From assembly GCF_034006335.1 (NCBI RefSeq), contig NZ_JAWDIQ010000001.1: a stretch of 64,000 nucleotides of DNA; one strand, written 5' to 3'. The translations under genes and the position numbers were made by a program. Every line of letters begins with the position of its first letter. Positions within the stretch are counted from its first letter, which is position 1. Positions 28,136 to 36,140 of the stretch are shown here, in pieces. Source of the DNA: Paracerasibacillus soli (lineage in GTDB: Bacteria; Bacillota; Bacilli; Bacillales; Amphibacillaceae). Under the pieces are notes generated by a model. The model ran no database searches. It had not been told where the DNA came from and worked only from the letters and a program-made list of their open reading frames with translations.

Positions 28136-28633
28136 CTATTTGTTTTTATTTCTTCTTTCATAAACATGGAAATAATAATCATAAGGATTTGCCTCATCCT
28201 TGATTCCTTTTTTTCTGGAACATTCCTCCCATTCAGTAAAATCCACCTCTGGAAAGAAAGTATCTCCTTCAAACACATGCTCAATTTTTGTGATGTACAT
28301 CTTTTCAACATCCGATAAAAACATATTGTATATCTCTTCTCCACCAAATATGAAAACTTCTGCTTCATCGCTACATAAAGCAAGTGCTTCTTCTTTAGAA
28401 TGCGCAATTTCACAGCCGGGGAAACTAAAACTCCTATCTCTTGTCAACACGATATTTCTTCTATTCGGCAACGCTCTCCCAATTGATTCAGTTTTTTTCC
28501 TGCCTAAAATAATCGAGTGTCCCGTTGTCATTTTCTTAACATACTGCCAGTCATTCGGAATTCTCCACGGAATATCATTGTTTCTTCCAATTACACGATT
28601 TTTATCCATTGCAACGATTAATGAAACCTTCAT
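28136..28633 (-). CDS. Dihydrofolate reductase, DfrD/DfrG/DfrK-like
   Basis: A complete protein of about 165 residues. The start MKVSLIVAMDKNRVIGRNND, the WRIPNDW loop, SIILGRKKTESIGRALPNR, NIVLTRD, VFIFGGEEIYN and GDTFFPEVDF give all DHFR active-site elements. From memory, the sequence is closer to the transferable trimethoprim-resistant enzymes DfrD, DfrG and DfrK than to ordinary bacillar FolA, including the FEGDTFFPEV and NPYDYYFHVYER segments. It reduces dihydrofolate for thymidylate and purine synthesis. Resistance is an inference and would depend on active-site residues. It lies within the chromosomal block and has its own terminator. Confidence 0.8.
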   Translation of the reverse strand: MKVSLIVAMDKNRVIGRNNDIPWRIPNDWQYVKKMTTGHSIILGRKKTESIGRALPNRRNIVLTRDRSFSFPGCEIAHSKEEALALCSDEAEVFIFGGEEIYNMFLSDVEKMYITKIEHVFEGDTFFPEVDFTEWEECSRKKGIKDEANPYDYYFHVYERRNKNK

Positions 28634-28891
28634 AATTTACACAACCTTTTCATATTACTTTACCATTCTATTCAGCCAATACTTGCTTAGCTATGAATGT
28701 TCTTTCCTCCTATAAAGTAAAACTTCAATCGGTGGGAGTTTTCTTCCCCCCCCACCTAAACGTCTTCATATCACTCAAAGTTTCGAAGTGACAGTTTATG
28801 GACGATTATACTGGGATAATTTTACGAGATGCCCTTCAATTTAATTCTATCTTACAATAGCAAATGAAAATTAAATAAGAAATGAAAACGC
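28634..28891. other. Intergenic, no gene
   Basis: AT-rich spacer between the DHFR gene and the acetyltransferase remnant. The only notable feature is a run of at least eight C residues near 28750. No promoter is clear for the minus-strand DHFR gene. Confidence 0.4.
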
Positions 28892-29140
28892 TCAGGTTTC
28901 AATCTGAGTGTCTTCACTTCTTATCCAATGTGCTACTATGGAAAAATTAAAGTGTATTAGCAAATATAATTGTTTTTTCATCATAACATAAGCGCACATC
29001 AACTTAAACATCAAAATATCATCCATATCTTCCTTTTCATTTAACTTTACCTCATTTACCTTGCGTCCTTCTTCTATAAAACCCATACGCTTATACAATG
29101 CGATTGCTCGATAATTAGTTGAAAATACTCCTAAACACAT
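28892..29140 (-). pseudogene. GNAT acetyltransferase, C-terminal remnant
   Basis: The readable part (VFSTNYRAIALYKRMGFIEEGRKVNEVK, then DDILMFKLM) is the C-terminal acetyl-CoA-binding half of a GNAT N-acetyltransferase, with the N-x-RAI-x-LYxxxGF signature. The N-terminal two thirds are absent: upstream on the minus strand the frame is closed and no family sequence is seen. It is a decayed gene within the chromosomal block. Confidence 0.65.
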
Positions 29141-29253
29141 CTTTACGTAGCTTCATATTCTCTTTTTCCAGTATCATTTCCCCTTATTCATAATAAAAAG
29201 ACGCCATTTCATTTTTATAGCGTCCGGTTTATGCTCTATGTATGACAAGCTTT

Positions 29254-29532
29254 CTAACTAGCTTCATTTTCCTTTGTCTTTCTTCTTACAACTAAATATA
29301 AAAGAATAATAACGACCAACAAAACAGAGCTCACAATCACACTAATATTTACAACCGAAAATAATGGGTAGTCATTTTTAAAATAGAAAAAAAGATTTAC
29401 AAGTACATTTAGCGAGACACCAATTATCCCACCAATTAATATTTTCTCCATTAATTGTATGAATTTAATCTTAAATTTCCCCTTTCCATTTTTCTCTATT
29501 ACTTTGGTACACTGTATATAGTTTAGCATCAT
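29254..29532 (-). CDS. Small membrane protein, unknown
   Basis: About 92 residues with two strongly hydrophobic helices (LIGGIIGVSLNVLVNLFFYF and VVNISVIVSSVLLVVIILLYLVV) and a charged C-terminus (RRKTKENEAS). I do not recognise a family. No strong ribosome binding site is evident, so it may start at an internal codon. It is in the same orientation as the other genes of the chromosomal block. Confidence 0.4.
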   Translation of the reverse strand: MMLNYIQCTKVIEKNGKGKFKIKFIQLMEKILIGGIIGVSLNVLVNLFFYFKNDYPLFSVVNISVIVSSVLLVVIILLYLVVRRKTKENEAS

Positions 29533-29614
29533 TTAGCCCTTCGCTACAATTTATTCTACCAAAAGTAAGTAAGAGGCCAAGCCAAAAGTATTTTTAATGA
29601 GCTAAAAACTGAAC

Positions 29615-29782
29615 AATATGATGGATAGTAGAATAAAACAGCTCCGGGAATATACTTCGCTTTCCGTGGGCGCGTGGTGAGCCCGCTCGTACTATAGCAC
29701 TTCACCGTCTCACCTATCGCTTCCTTCCCACTGGAGTCTACGTATATTCTCGGAGCTAATAGCTCGTATTGTTCGATTTTTG
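29615..29782. repeat. Dispersed palindromic repeat (MITE-like)
   Basis: The core has 16-bp inverted ends with one mismatch (29640-29655 and 29742-29757, AGCTCCGGGAATATAC type). Outer arms extend the palindrome (AAAAACTGAACAATA against TATTGTTCGATTTTT). The GC-rich interior contains CTTTCCGTGGGCG and GGAGTCTACG. This family of large hairpins is scattered through Bacillales chromosomes. There is no coding capacity. Confidence 0.6.
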
Positions 29783-29832
29783 GTAACTATATTTACTTCT
29801 GTCCCAGCCCCACTCCTCAATTTCTACTATTC

Positions 29833-30674
29833 CTACCCCTTAATCGCACCTTCAGTCATTCCTTTTGCAATCCTTTTTTGGAAAATAGCATAAAGAACTA
29901 TTACAGGAACGATGGCGATAACAAGACTCGCAAATAATGTGCCCAGGCATTTGTATATTCAGCCTCACTACTAATAAAGTCAATCGCTAATGCCAGTGTA
30001 TAATTTTCTTGTGACTGTAGGAAAATCAACGCCATGAAATATTCATTCCAAAATTGGATGGCATTCATGATTGTAACAGTGATAATACCAGACATACTCA
30101 AAGGTGTAATGATTTTCCACAAAATACGATAAGGAGACATTCCATCTATTGCAGCTGCTTCCTCTAACGATTTAGGTATCGTACTTATGAAACTCGTCAA
30201 TACAAAAATTGAAAACGGCAGCTGACTGACTGCATAAACAATTGCTAGCCCATAAATATTGTCAAGCAGATTTATTTCACTTAATAGGAAAAACAAGGGG
30301 ATCCAACCAAGTACCATCGGAATCATCATAGCCGATACATATAATGTAAAAAGAAATTTACTGCCACGAAAATTCATTCTTTCAATCGCATACGAAGTTG
30401 GGATAGCAAGTACTAAAGTTAACGCTGCTCCAAGCACTGTCACAATCAAACTGTTAAATACACTTGTATCAATATTAAAATTTGTCCATGCTTCGGCATA
30501 ATTTTGCCAATTCCAGGTTTCTGGGAAACCCCAAGGATTTCTATATATTTCCGCATTTGATTTAAATGAACCTAAGAACATCCAAAAAATTGGATAAAGA
30601 ACCGCGACTGTCCACAGAATCAACGGAATTCGGATTCCTGTGCGACCTAAAATCTGTCCGACACTTTTCTTCAT
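29833..30674 (-). CDS. Carbohydrate ABC transporter permease, MalG type (frameshifted)
   Basis: Minus-strand start ATG 30674 after a GGGAGGTGGG region; about 280 residues. One base is missing near 29940; restored, the end reads AWATLFASLVIAIVPVIVLYAIFQKRIAKGMTEGAIKG. Six hydrophobic helices and the EAA loop EEAAAIDGMSPYRILWKI place it in the MalG/UgpE family (CUT1). It would form a heterodimer with the permease encoded just upstream to import an oligosaccharide. The binding protein and ATPase are not present. Confidence 0.8.
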
Positions 30675-30694
30675 GTGTATCCCACCTCCCAAAA

Positions 30695-31364
30695 CTAGTA
30701 TTCTGTTTTTTCACTTCGCATCAGAAATTGCAGGATGAGTACGGTAATTAATGAAAGAATGAGTATCATTACACCAATTGTCGCCCCATAACCAAAGTTA
30801 TATTGAACAAACGCCTGTTGATAAAGGTAGGAACCCATGACATGTGTGGAATTATTCGGTCCTCCGCCAGTCATGACCTGTACAATGATAAAAGAACCAT
30901 TTAATGTTGTAATGACAATATAAAGAATGGAAATTTTTATCTGTGGCCATATAAGGGGTAATGTTACCTTCCAAAACTGTTGCCATTCACTTGCCCCATC
31001 AATTTCAGCTGCTTCATAATAGCTTTTTGAGATATTGCTAATAGCACCCATTAAGATCAACATAAATAATCCAATTCCTGCCCATATGGATGGAAGGACA
31101 AGACTTGGCAATGCCCAAGTTTCGCTCCCAAGCCACGGTCTTGCCAATGACTCGAGCCCCAGAAACTCTAAACCAGAGTTCACAAGTCCCATACTAGGAT
31201 TATAAATAAACGTCCAAAGGATCCCGATCACGACAATCGACATGATATTAGGAAAGAAAAACACAATTCGGTAAAACGGTGCTTCTTTTATTTTCAATTG
31301 TGTCAAAGCAACTGCAATAAATAAGGCAAGAACCATAATCCCAATCACTTTTGTCACCACAAGG
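30695..31364 (-). pseudogene. Carbohydrate ABC transporter permease, MalF type, N-terminus missing
   Basis: The readable part runs from about VTKVIGIMVLALFIAVALTQ to the stop at 30695, with the EAA loop YYEAAEIDGASEWQQFWKV and a MTGGGPNNST motif typical of MalF/UgpA permeases. Its first 70-100 residues are absent because the coding sequence is cut at the junction with the phage tail gene near 31365. It is the partner of the MalG-type permease 20 bases downstream. Confidence 0.75.
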
Positions 31365-31366
31365 AA

Positions 31367-31559
31367 AGGAGATAGTATTACTTTCTCTACACCCACAATT
31401 GAAGGTACAGTTTTACGAAGAAACAAGCTAGATGGACAAGGAAAGCATCCATGGAAAGCTGAAGTGAGCGAAGGTGATGATGGGGTAAACCAAGAAATTA
31501 TCACCGGTTGGTATAGCGAAGTGTATGAACCAGTATTTGCTGCGGGAACTGAAGGATAA
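31367..31559 (+). pseudogene. Major tail (tube) protein, 3' part
   Basis: The first in-frame codons give GDSITFSTPTIEGTVLRRNK, followed by GKHPWKAEVSEGDDG and VYEPVFAAGTEG before the stop at 31557-31559. This is the missing C-terminal part of the tail protein begun at 27376. The next gene starts 14 bases later, after AAGGAG. Confidence 0.8.
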
Positions 31560-31572
31560 GGAGCGATCAATT

Positions 31573-32144
31573 ATGACGAGTGAAAGAAGTGCTAAGATTA
31601 CGATTGGTGGTTTGGAATATGAATTAATCTTAACAACCAAAGCAACAAAGGAAATTGCAAAAAGGTATGGTGGCCTTGAAGATTTAGGTGAGAAGTTAAT
31701 GAAAGCTGAAAATTTTGAAATGGCTTTAGACGAGATTGTCTGGTTAATTACCCTGCTTGCCAATCAAAGTATCTATATCCATAATCGATTAAATGAAGAA
31801 AAGAAAGAGTTGTTAATGGAAGATGATGTGGAACTGTTAACATCACCTGTTGAAATGGCAACTTTTAAAGATGCTATTATGGAAGCAATGTTTAAAGGAA
31901 CAAAACGACATATCGAATCGGAGGAAACCGATACAAAAAACGAAGTGGTCGAGTAAACGATGAAGAAATGTTTGCTCGACTTATTTATTATGGCGTGACA
32001 CAGCTGAAAAGGACTGAACAGGAAGTTTGGTTGATGCCTATCGGTCATTTACTTGATCAATGGGAAATCCACAAACAATTCTCAGGTCTCACAAAACCTA
32101 AAAATGAACTATCGATTGATGATGTTATTCCGTTAGGTATTTAA
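31573..32144 (+). CDS. Tail assembly chaperone, with -1 frameshift extension (G / GT type)
   Basis: ATG 31573 after AAGGAG gives a 128-residue product ending at 31956 (starting MTSERSAKITIGGLEYELIL). At 31935-31941 the heptamer A_AAA_AAC lies in the right phase. A -1 slip there enters a second frame: KKRSGRVNDEEMFARLIYYG...LDQWEIHKQF...DVIPLGI, ending at 32144. This adds about 68 residues. The extension is the conserved GT-type C-terminus and has no start codon of its own. Long-tailed phages use this frameshift to make a fixed ratio of two chaperones for the tape measure protein. Confidence 0.85.
31935..31941 (+). promoter_or_regulatory. Slippery heptamer A AAA AAC for -1 ribosomal frameshift
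   Basis: The heptamer is in the zero-frame phase required for tandem slippage, 12 nt before the zero-frame stop (31954-31956). Unlike the other frame changes in this window, the shift is -1 on a canonical slippery site in a gene class known for programmed frameshifting. Confidence 0.8.
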
Positions 32145-32194
32145 AAATTCTGATACAATAGTATTCAGAATATCTGAATGTGGGGGAATATTGA

Positions 32195-32650
32195 ATGGAA
32201 CTAATCAACGAGATTGATTCATTAATACAGGATGTGAGTAAAACGATAGGTAAACCTATTGTAGTAGAAGGATATGAAATTATTGATAGAGGTTTACCAC
32301 ATAAACCAAAATCGCTTCCTATTGGAATGATGGGAGTATATGCATTTTGGTATAATGACAGATTTTTAAAAATAGGCAAAGCAGGCTCTAAGAGTGGTCC
32401 TAGATTCTTAAGTCAACATTACAATCCGAAATCAGCCCAAAGCACGTTAGCCGCATCAATATTAAGGGATCCGGATATGTTGCAATTTGGTATAACTGAG
32501 GAAAACGTTGGTGTGTGGATAAAAGAGAATTGCAGAAGGATTGACATTTTAGTGAATGTTGAGCTTGGCATATTTACATTGGGCTTGATTGAAGCGGTAC
32601 TTCATTACAAATATGAACCAAAGTACGAAGGCTTTGCAACACAGCGTTAA
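32195..32650 (+). CDS. GIY-YIG-like protein, cargo gene in the tail module
   Basis: A complete protein of about 151 residues. The segment MGVYAFWYNDRFLKIGKAG, with an arginine-containing helix after it and the later LIEAVLHYKYEPKYEG, resembles a GIY-YIG nuclease core (strand GVYAF, K-IGKAG, R, E). The match is partial. The gene sits between the tail chaperone and the tape measure, where phages normally have no extra gene. It has an AATATCTGAAT inverted repeat and a promoter-like TACAAT box upstream and a terminator downstream. It is probably a moron expressed independently, perhaps in superinfection exclusion. Confidence 0.5.
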   Translation: MELINEIDSLIQDVSKTIGKPIVVEGYEIIDRGLPHKPKSLPIGMMGVYAFWYNDRFLKIGKAGSKSGPRFLSQHYNPKSAQSTLAASILRDPDMLQFGITEENVGVWIKENCRRIDILVNVELGIFTLGLIEAVLHYKYEPKYEGFATQR

Positions 32651-32669
32651 TATAAGGACATGGATTTGA

Positions 32670-32697
32670 GAGCAATCAATAGATTGTTCTTTTTTTA
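32670..32697 (+). terminator. Terminator after the GIY-YIG-like gene
   Basis: GAGCAATC (32670-32677) pairs with GATTGTTC (32682-32689), one G-U pair, with loop AATA and a T8 run. It isolates the moron from the tape measure gene. Confidence 0.7.
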
Positions 32698-32723
32698 TAT
32701 CTATTTTAGGAGGAGGTGGCAGT

Positions 32724-35344
32724 ATGGCAGACAATTTTGGTCTTAAAATTGGTGTTGAAGGGGAACGAGAATTTAAGAAATCTCTACGGGAAATTAACCA
32801 AAGTTTCAGAGTGCTAGGTTCTGAAATGAAATTAGTGACATCAGAATTTGATAGAAATGATAAATCGATTAAAGCTATAACAGCGAGAAATGCAGTATTA
32901 AATAAAGAGATTGATGCACAAAAGGAAAAAGTATCAACACTAGAAAAGGCTCTTGCCAATGCTGCTGAATCCTTTGGAGAAAATGATAGAAGAACACTTT
33001 CTTGGCAAACCCAGTTAAATAATGCGAATGCTGAGTTAAATAACTTAGAACGTGAACTGAAGGACTCACAAGAAGAAGTAAAGAATCTTAATCGAGAAAA
33101 AGTAGAAAAACTTGTGAATGGTTTAAAAACAGCGGGTGAAATTGCAGGTAAAGTATTAGTAGCCGGTTTAAAAGCAGCGGCTGCGGCAATGGCTGCAATC
33201 GGAACTGGGGCAGTCGCATCAGGTAAGTTTATAAAGGACTCTTTAAATGTTTATGGCGAATATGAAGATGCCATGAAGCAAGTTCAGGCAACAATGGGAC
33301 TTACAGGCGAAGAAGGGGAAGAAGCCTTTAATAAATTATCTCAAGCAGCAAAAGATGCTGGAGCAACTACACGTTTCTCGGCATCAGAATCAGCTGAGGC
33401 ATTAAATTATCTAGCTTTAGCGGGATATGATACAGAACAGGCGATTGGTGCATTACCTGGTGTGCTTACCCTTGCAGCTGCGGGTGATATGGATTTAGCA
33501 AGGGCATCTGACTTGGTGACAGATTCCATGGCTGCCTTAGGTCTTGAAATCGCTGATATGGACATGTACATGGACAAAATGGCGAAGACGTCACAAAAGT
33601 CAAACACAGATGTACAGCAATTAGGTGAAGGAATTCTTGTTGCGGGAGCGACAATGAAAAATGCTGGGCAAGATTTAGATACATTGAATGTGATGTTGGG
33701 AGTCCTAGCGAACCGCGGGATAAAAGGCGCAGAAGGTGGAACGAAACTTAGAAACATTATTATGTCTTTAACATCTCCCACTTCAGCTGCTGCAAAAGAA
33801 TTAGAAAGTCTAGGCATAAGCGTTACTGATTCATCTGGAATATTCGAGATATGAACGATATATTTACCGATTTAAATAAGGAACTCGATGGATTGTCAGA
33901 AGCGGATAAAATGAACGCATTAAGCAATATTTTCAATAAACAAGACCTAGCGGGTGTGAATGCTTTATTATCTGGAACTGGCGATGAGATGAATAATCTA
34001 TATAAGGAACTTGAAAATGCCGATGGTGCCGCACAGCAAATGTCGGATACGATGGAGAGCGGTCTTGCAGGTTCGGTTCGAAGTTTAAAGTCAGCATATG
34101 AGGGATTACAAATCGTTATTGGAGAACAGTTTGCAGAAATGGCCCAAGGGGCAGTTGGTGATGTAACAGAATTAGTTCGAGATATAACTGAAATATTAAA
34201 TGATGGAGTTCAAGAAGGTGATATTACCGCTATAGGCGAGAGAATATCATCTTTTTTAATACAAGGAATTAATCGAATTACAGAGTATATCCCAGATGCC
34301 ATTAATATGATAGCCACGATGCTAACAGAACTGGTGAATGTATTGGTAGAACTTTTGCCTACTTTACTGCCACCTTTATTAGAAGGTGCAATTGCTTTAT
34401 TAACAGGAATTATTGAAGCGATTGTAGGGAATATCGAGCCGTTAGTTGAGATGGTCGTATATTTAGTAACAACTGTTGCAGAGTTTATCATTGAAAATTT
34501 ACCTATTTTAATTAATGCGGCTATCCAAATTGTTGTCGCATTAGCGAACGGAATAGCAGATGCCTTACCACAGCTAATTCCAGCAGTCATCGATGCAATC
34601 ATTTTAATAGTAGATACGTTAATCAATAATTTAGGGCAAATATTAAATGCCGCTCTACGAATTATCATGGCATTAGCTGAAGGTATTGTTGCGGCATTAC
34701 CCAGATTGATTGCAGCCTTACCACAAATTTTAAATTCCATTATTAACTTTATTACCTCAAACTTACCGATGATTATCGATATGGGGATCCATATCATTTT
34801 GCAATTAGTAGTAGGCATAATTAAAGCTATACCTTCCCTGGTCGCTGCTTTACCACAAATTGTGATGGCATTAATTACGGGAATAGGAAAAGCAGCAATT
34901 GCAATTGTCGAAATCGGTCGAAATATTGTACGTGGTCTTTGGGATGGAATTGCCTCCATGGTTACTTGGATCAAAGATAAAATCAGTAATTTTGTAGGTG
35001 GAATTGTAAGTGGAGTAAAAGGTTTACTTGGTATTAAATCTCCATCAACTGTATTTGCTGGTATTGGTGATGATATGGCTCAAGGTTTAGGGGTTGGTTT
35101 TGATAAGGCAATGAGTCAAGTTTCTGAGGATATACAAGATGCAGTTCCGACAGATTTCGACATTCAATCAAACGTGAATGTAGGGGCAAACGGTATTACA
35201 ACAAGTCAAGATGGATATGGATCATTAATTACTATCCAACAAATGATTGTCAGAAGTGAAGATGATATTAGAAAAGTTTCACAAGAATTATATAACTTAA
35301 TTCAAACAGGGTCTCGAGCACAAGGGAGGTTCGTGCCAAGTTAG
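32724..35344 (+). CDS. Tail tape measure protein (frameshifted)
   Basis: Start ATG 32724 after AGGAGGAGG. One A is missing near 33839; restored, about 873 residues. The N-terminal 130 residues are coiled-coil (KIGVEGEREFKKSLREINQSF, NAELNNLERELKDSQEEV). The TP901-type core contains RFSASESAEALNYLALAGYDTEQA and the ANRGIKGAEGGTKLRNII motif. The middle (about residues 500-720) is a long hydrophobic, repeated region of LPQLI-x-A type. The C-terminal part has IKSPSTVFAGIGDDMAQGLGVGF. It sets tail length; by size the tail should be roughly 130 nm if the usual proportionality holds. Confidence 0.9.
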
Positions 35345-35359
35345 AAAGGAGTGGGATGA

Positions 35360-36133
35360 ATGGGGTTTACATTTGATGGCGTTCATTCGAAAAACATGAA
35401 AATCACTGCAAGAATTGTTAGTTGGCAAGTTTCTCCCGCTCCTAGAAATGCATTTGAAGTTATACCTGGTCGAATGGGAATTGCCGATCTAGGTTCAGAT
35501 ACATCAGAAAAATATATCAAAGTCATTTGTAATATTTTTCCGCAGCATTCATTTACCGAAGTAATTCATCTATTGGATGATGTAGCTGAATGGTTGAACC
35601 CTAATTTAGGATTAAAACAATTAGTGCTAGACGATATTCCAAACAGATATTTTTTAGCACGTTTAGTAGAGGAAGTGGATTGTGAACGAATATTAAGAAG
35701 TGCAGGTTCCTTTGAACTTACATTTGTTTGTCCAGACCCTTATGGTTATGCGATTACAGATGAGCAATTTACGATTAATTCTACTGGTAGCCATGTAGTT
35801 GAAAGAGAGTTAGGCAATATAGAATCTTTCCCGATATATCGAATGAAAGGAAATATCAGTAGTTCAAGTTCAACATTTTTAACGGTTACCACAAATGGCG
35901 AAAGTTTAAAAGTTAATGGACCATTATCATCAAATGAAATATTAATCGTTGATAGTGGATTACTAACTGCAAAAATAACAGATTCAAGTGGAAATACGGT
36001 TCGGAATGGTTTATCTGTTTTAGATGAGTTAAATTTTCCAGTTTTATATCCTGGTAGTAATGAAATAAAAGTAAGTAGTACAGGAGCAACATTTACGGAA
36101 CTTCATGTATTAAGTCAGAGTAGATGGAGGTGA
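35360..36133 (+). CDS. Distal tail protein (Dit)
   Basis: A complete protein of about 257 residues from ATG 35360. It belongs to the siphovirus tail-component family: N-terminal MGFTFDGVHSKNMKITARI, SPAPRNAFEVIPGRMG and the ring-forming beta domain FELTFVCPDPYGY. The C-terminal half is a beta-sandwich. Dit forms the hexameric hub linking tail tube to tip. It lies between the tape measure and Tal genes as in lactococcal and SPP1-like phages. Confidence 0.85.
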   Translation: MGFTFDGVHSKNMKITARIVSWQVSPAPRNAFEVIPGRMGIADLGSDTSEKYIKVICNIFPQHSFTEVIHLLDDVAEWLNPNLGLKQLVLDDIPNRYFLARLVEEVDCERILRSAGSFELTFVCPDPYGYAITDEQFTINSTGSHVVERELGNIESFPIYRMKGNISSSSSTFLTVTTNGESLKVNGPLSSNEILIVDSGLLTAKITDSSGNTVRNGLSVLDELNFPVLYPGSNEIKVSSTGATFTELHVLSQSRWR

Positions 36134-36140
36134 TTTTATT

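Larger units (their letters stand above)
27778..31366. other. 3.6-kb chromosomal block interrupting the tail tube gene
   Basis: The two outer genes of this block, a BCCT transporter start at the left and a sugar ABC permease at the right, are both cut at the junctions. The tail tube reading frame resumes exactly at the right edge. The only similarity at the two junctions is a short AAA. No transposase, integrase or target duplication is visible. It could be a genuine illegitimate insertion or a chimera created in library preparation or assembly. Confidence 0.75.

Noticed and set aside
31374..31570. N-terminal extension of the MalF-type permease into the phage tail gene
   Set aside because: The extra residues are antisense to the tail protein and unlike any permease; they arise only because the frame stays open across the junction.
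34210..34974. 254-residue minus-strand frame inside the tape measure gene
   Set aside because: It mirrors the hydrophobic repeat region of the tape measure; no start signal and a composition expected of an antisense shadow.
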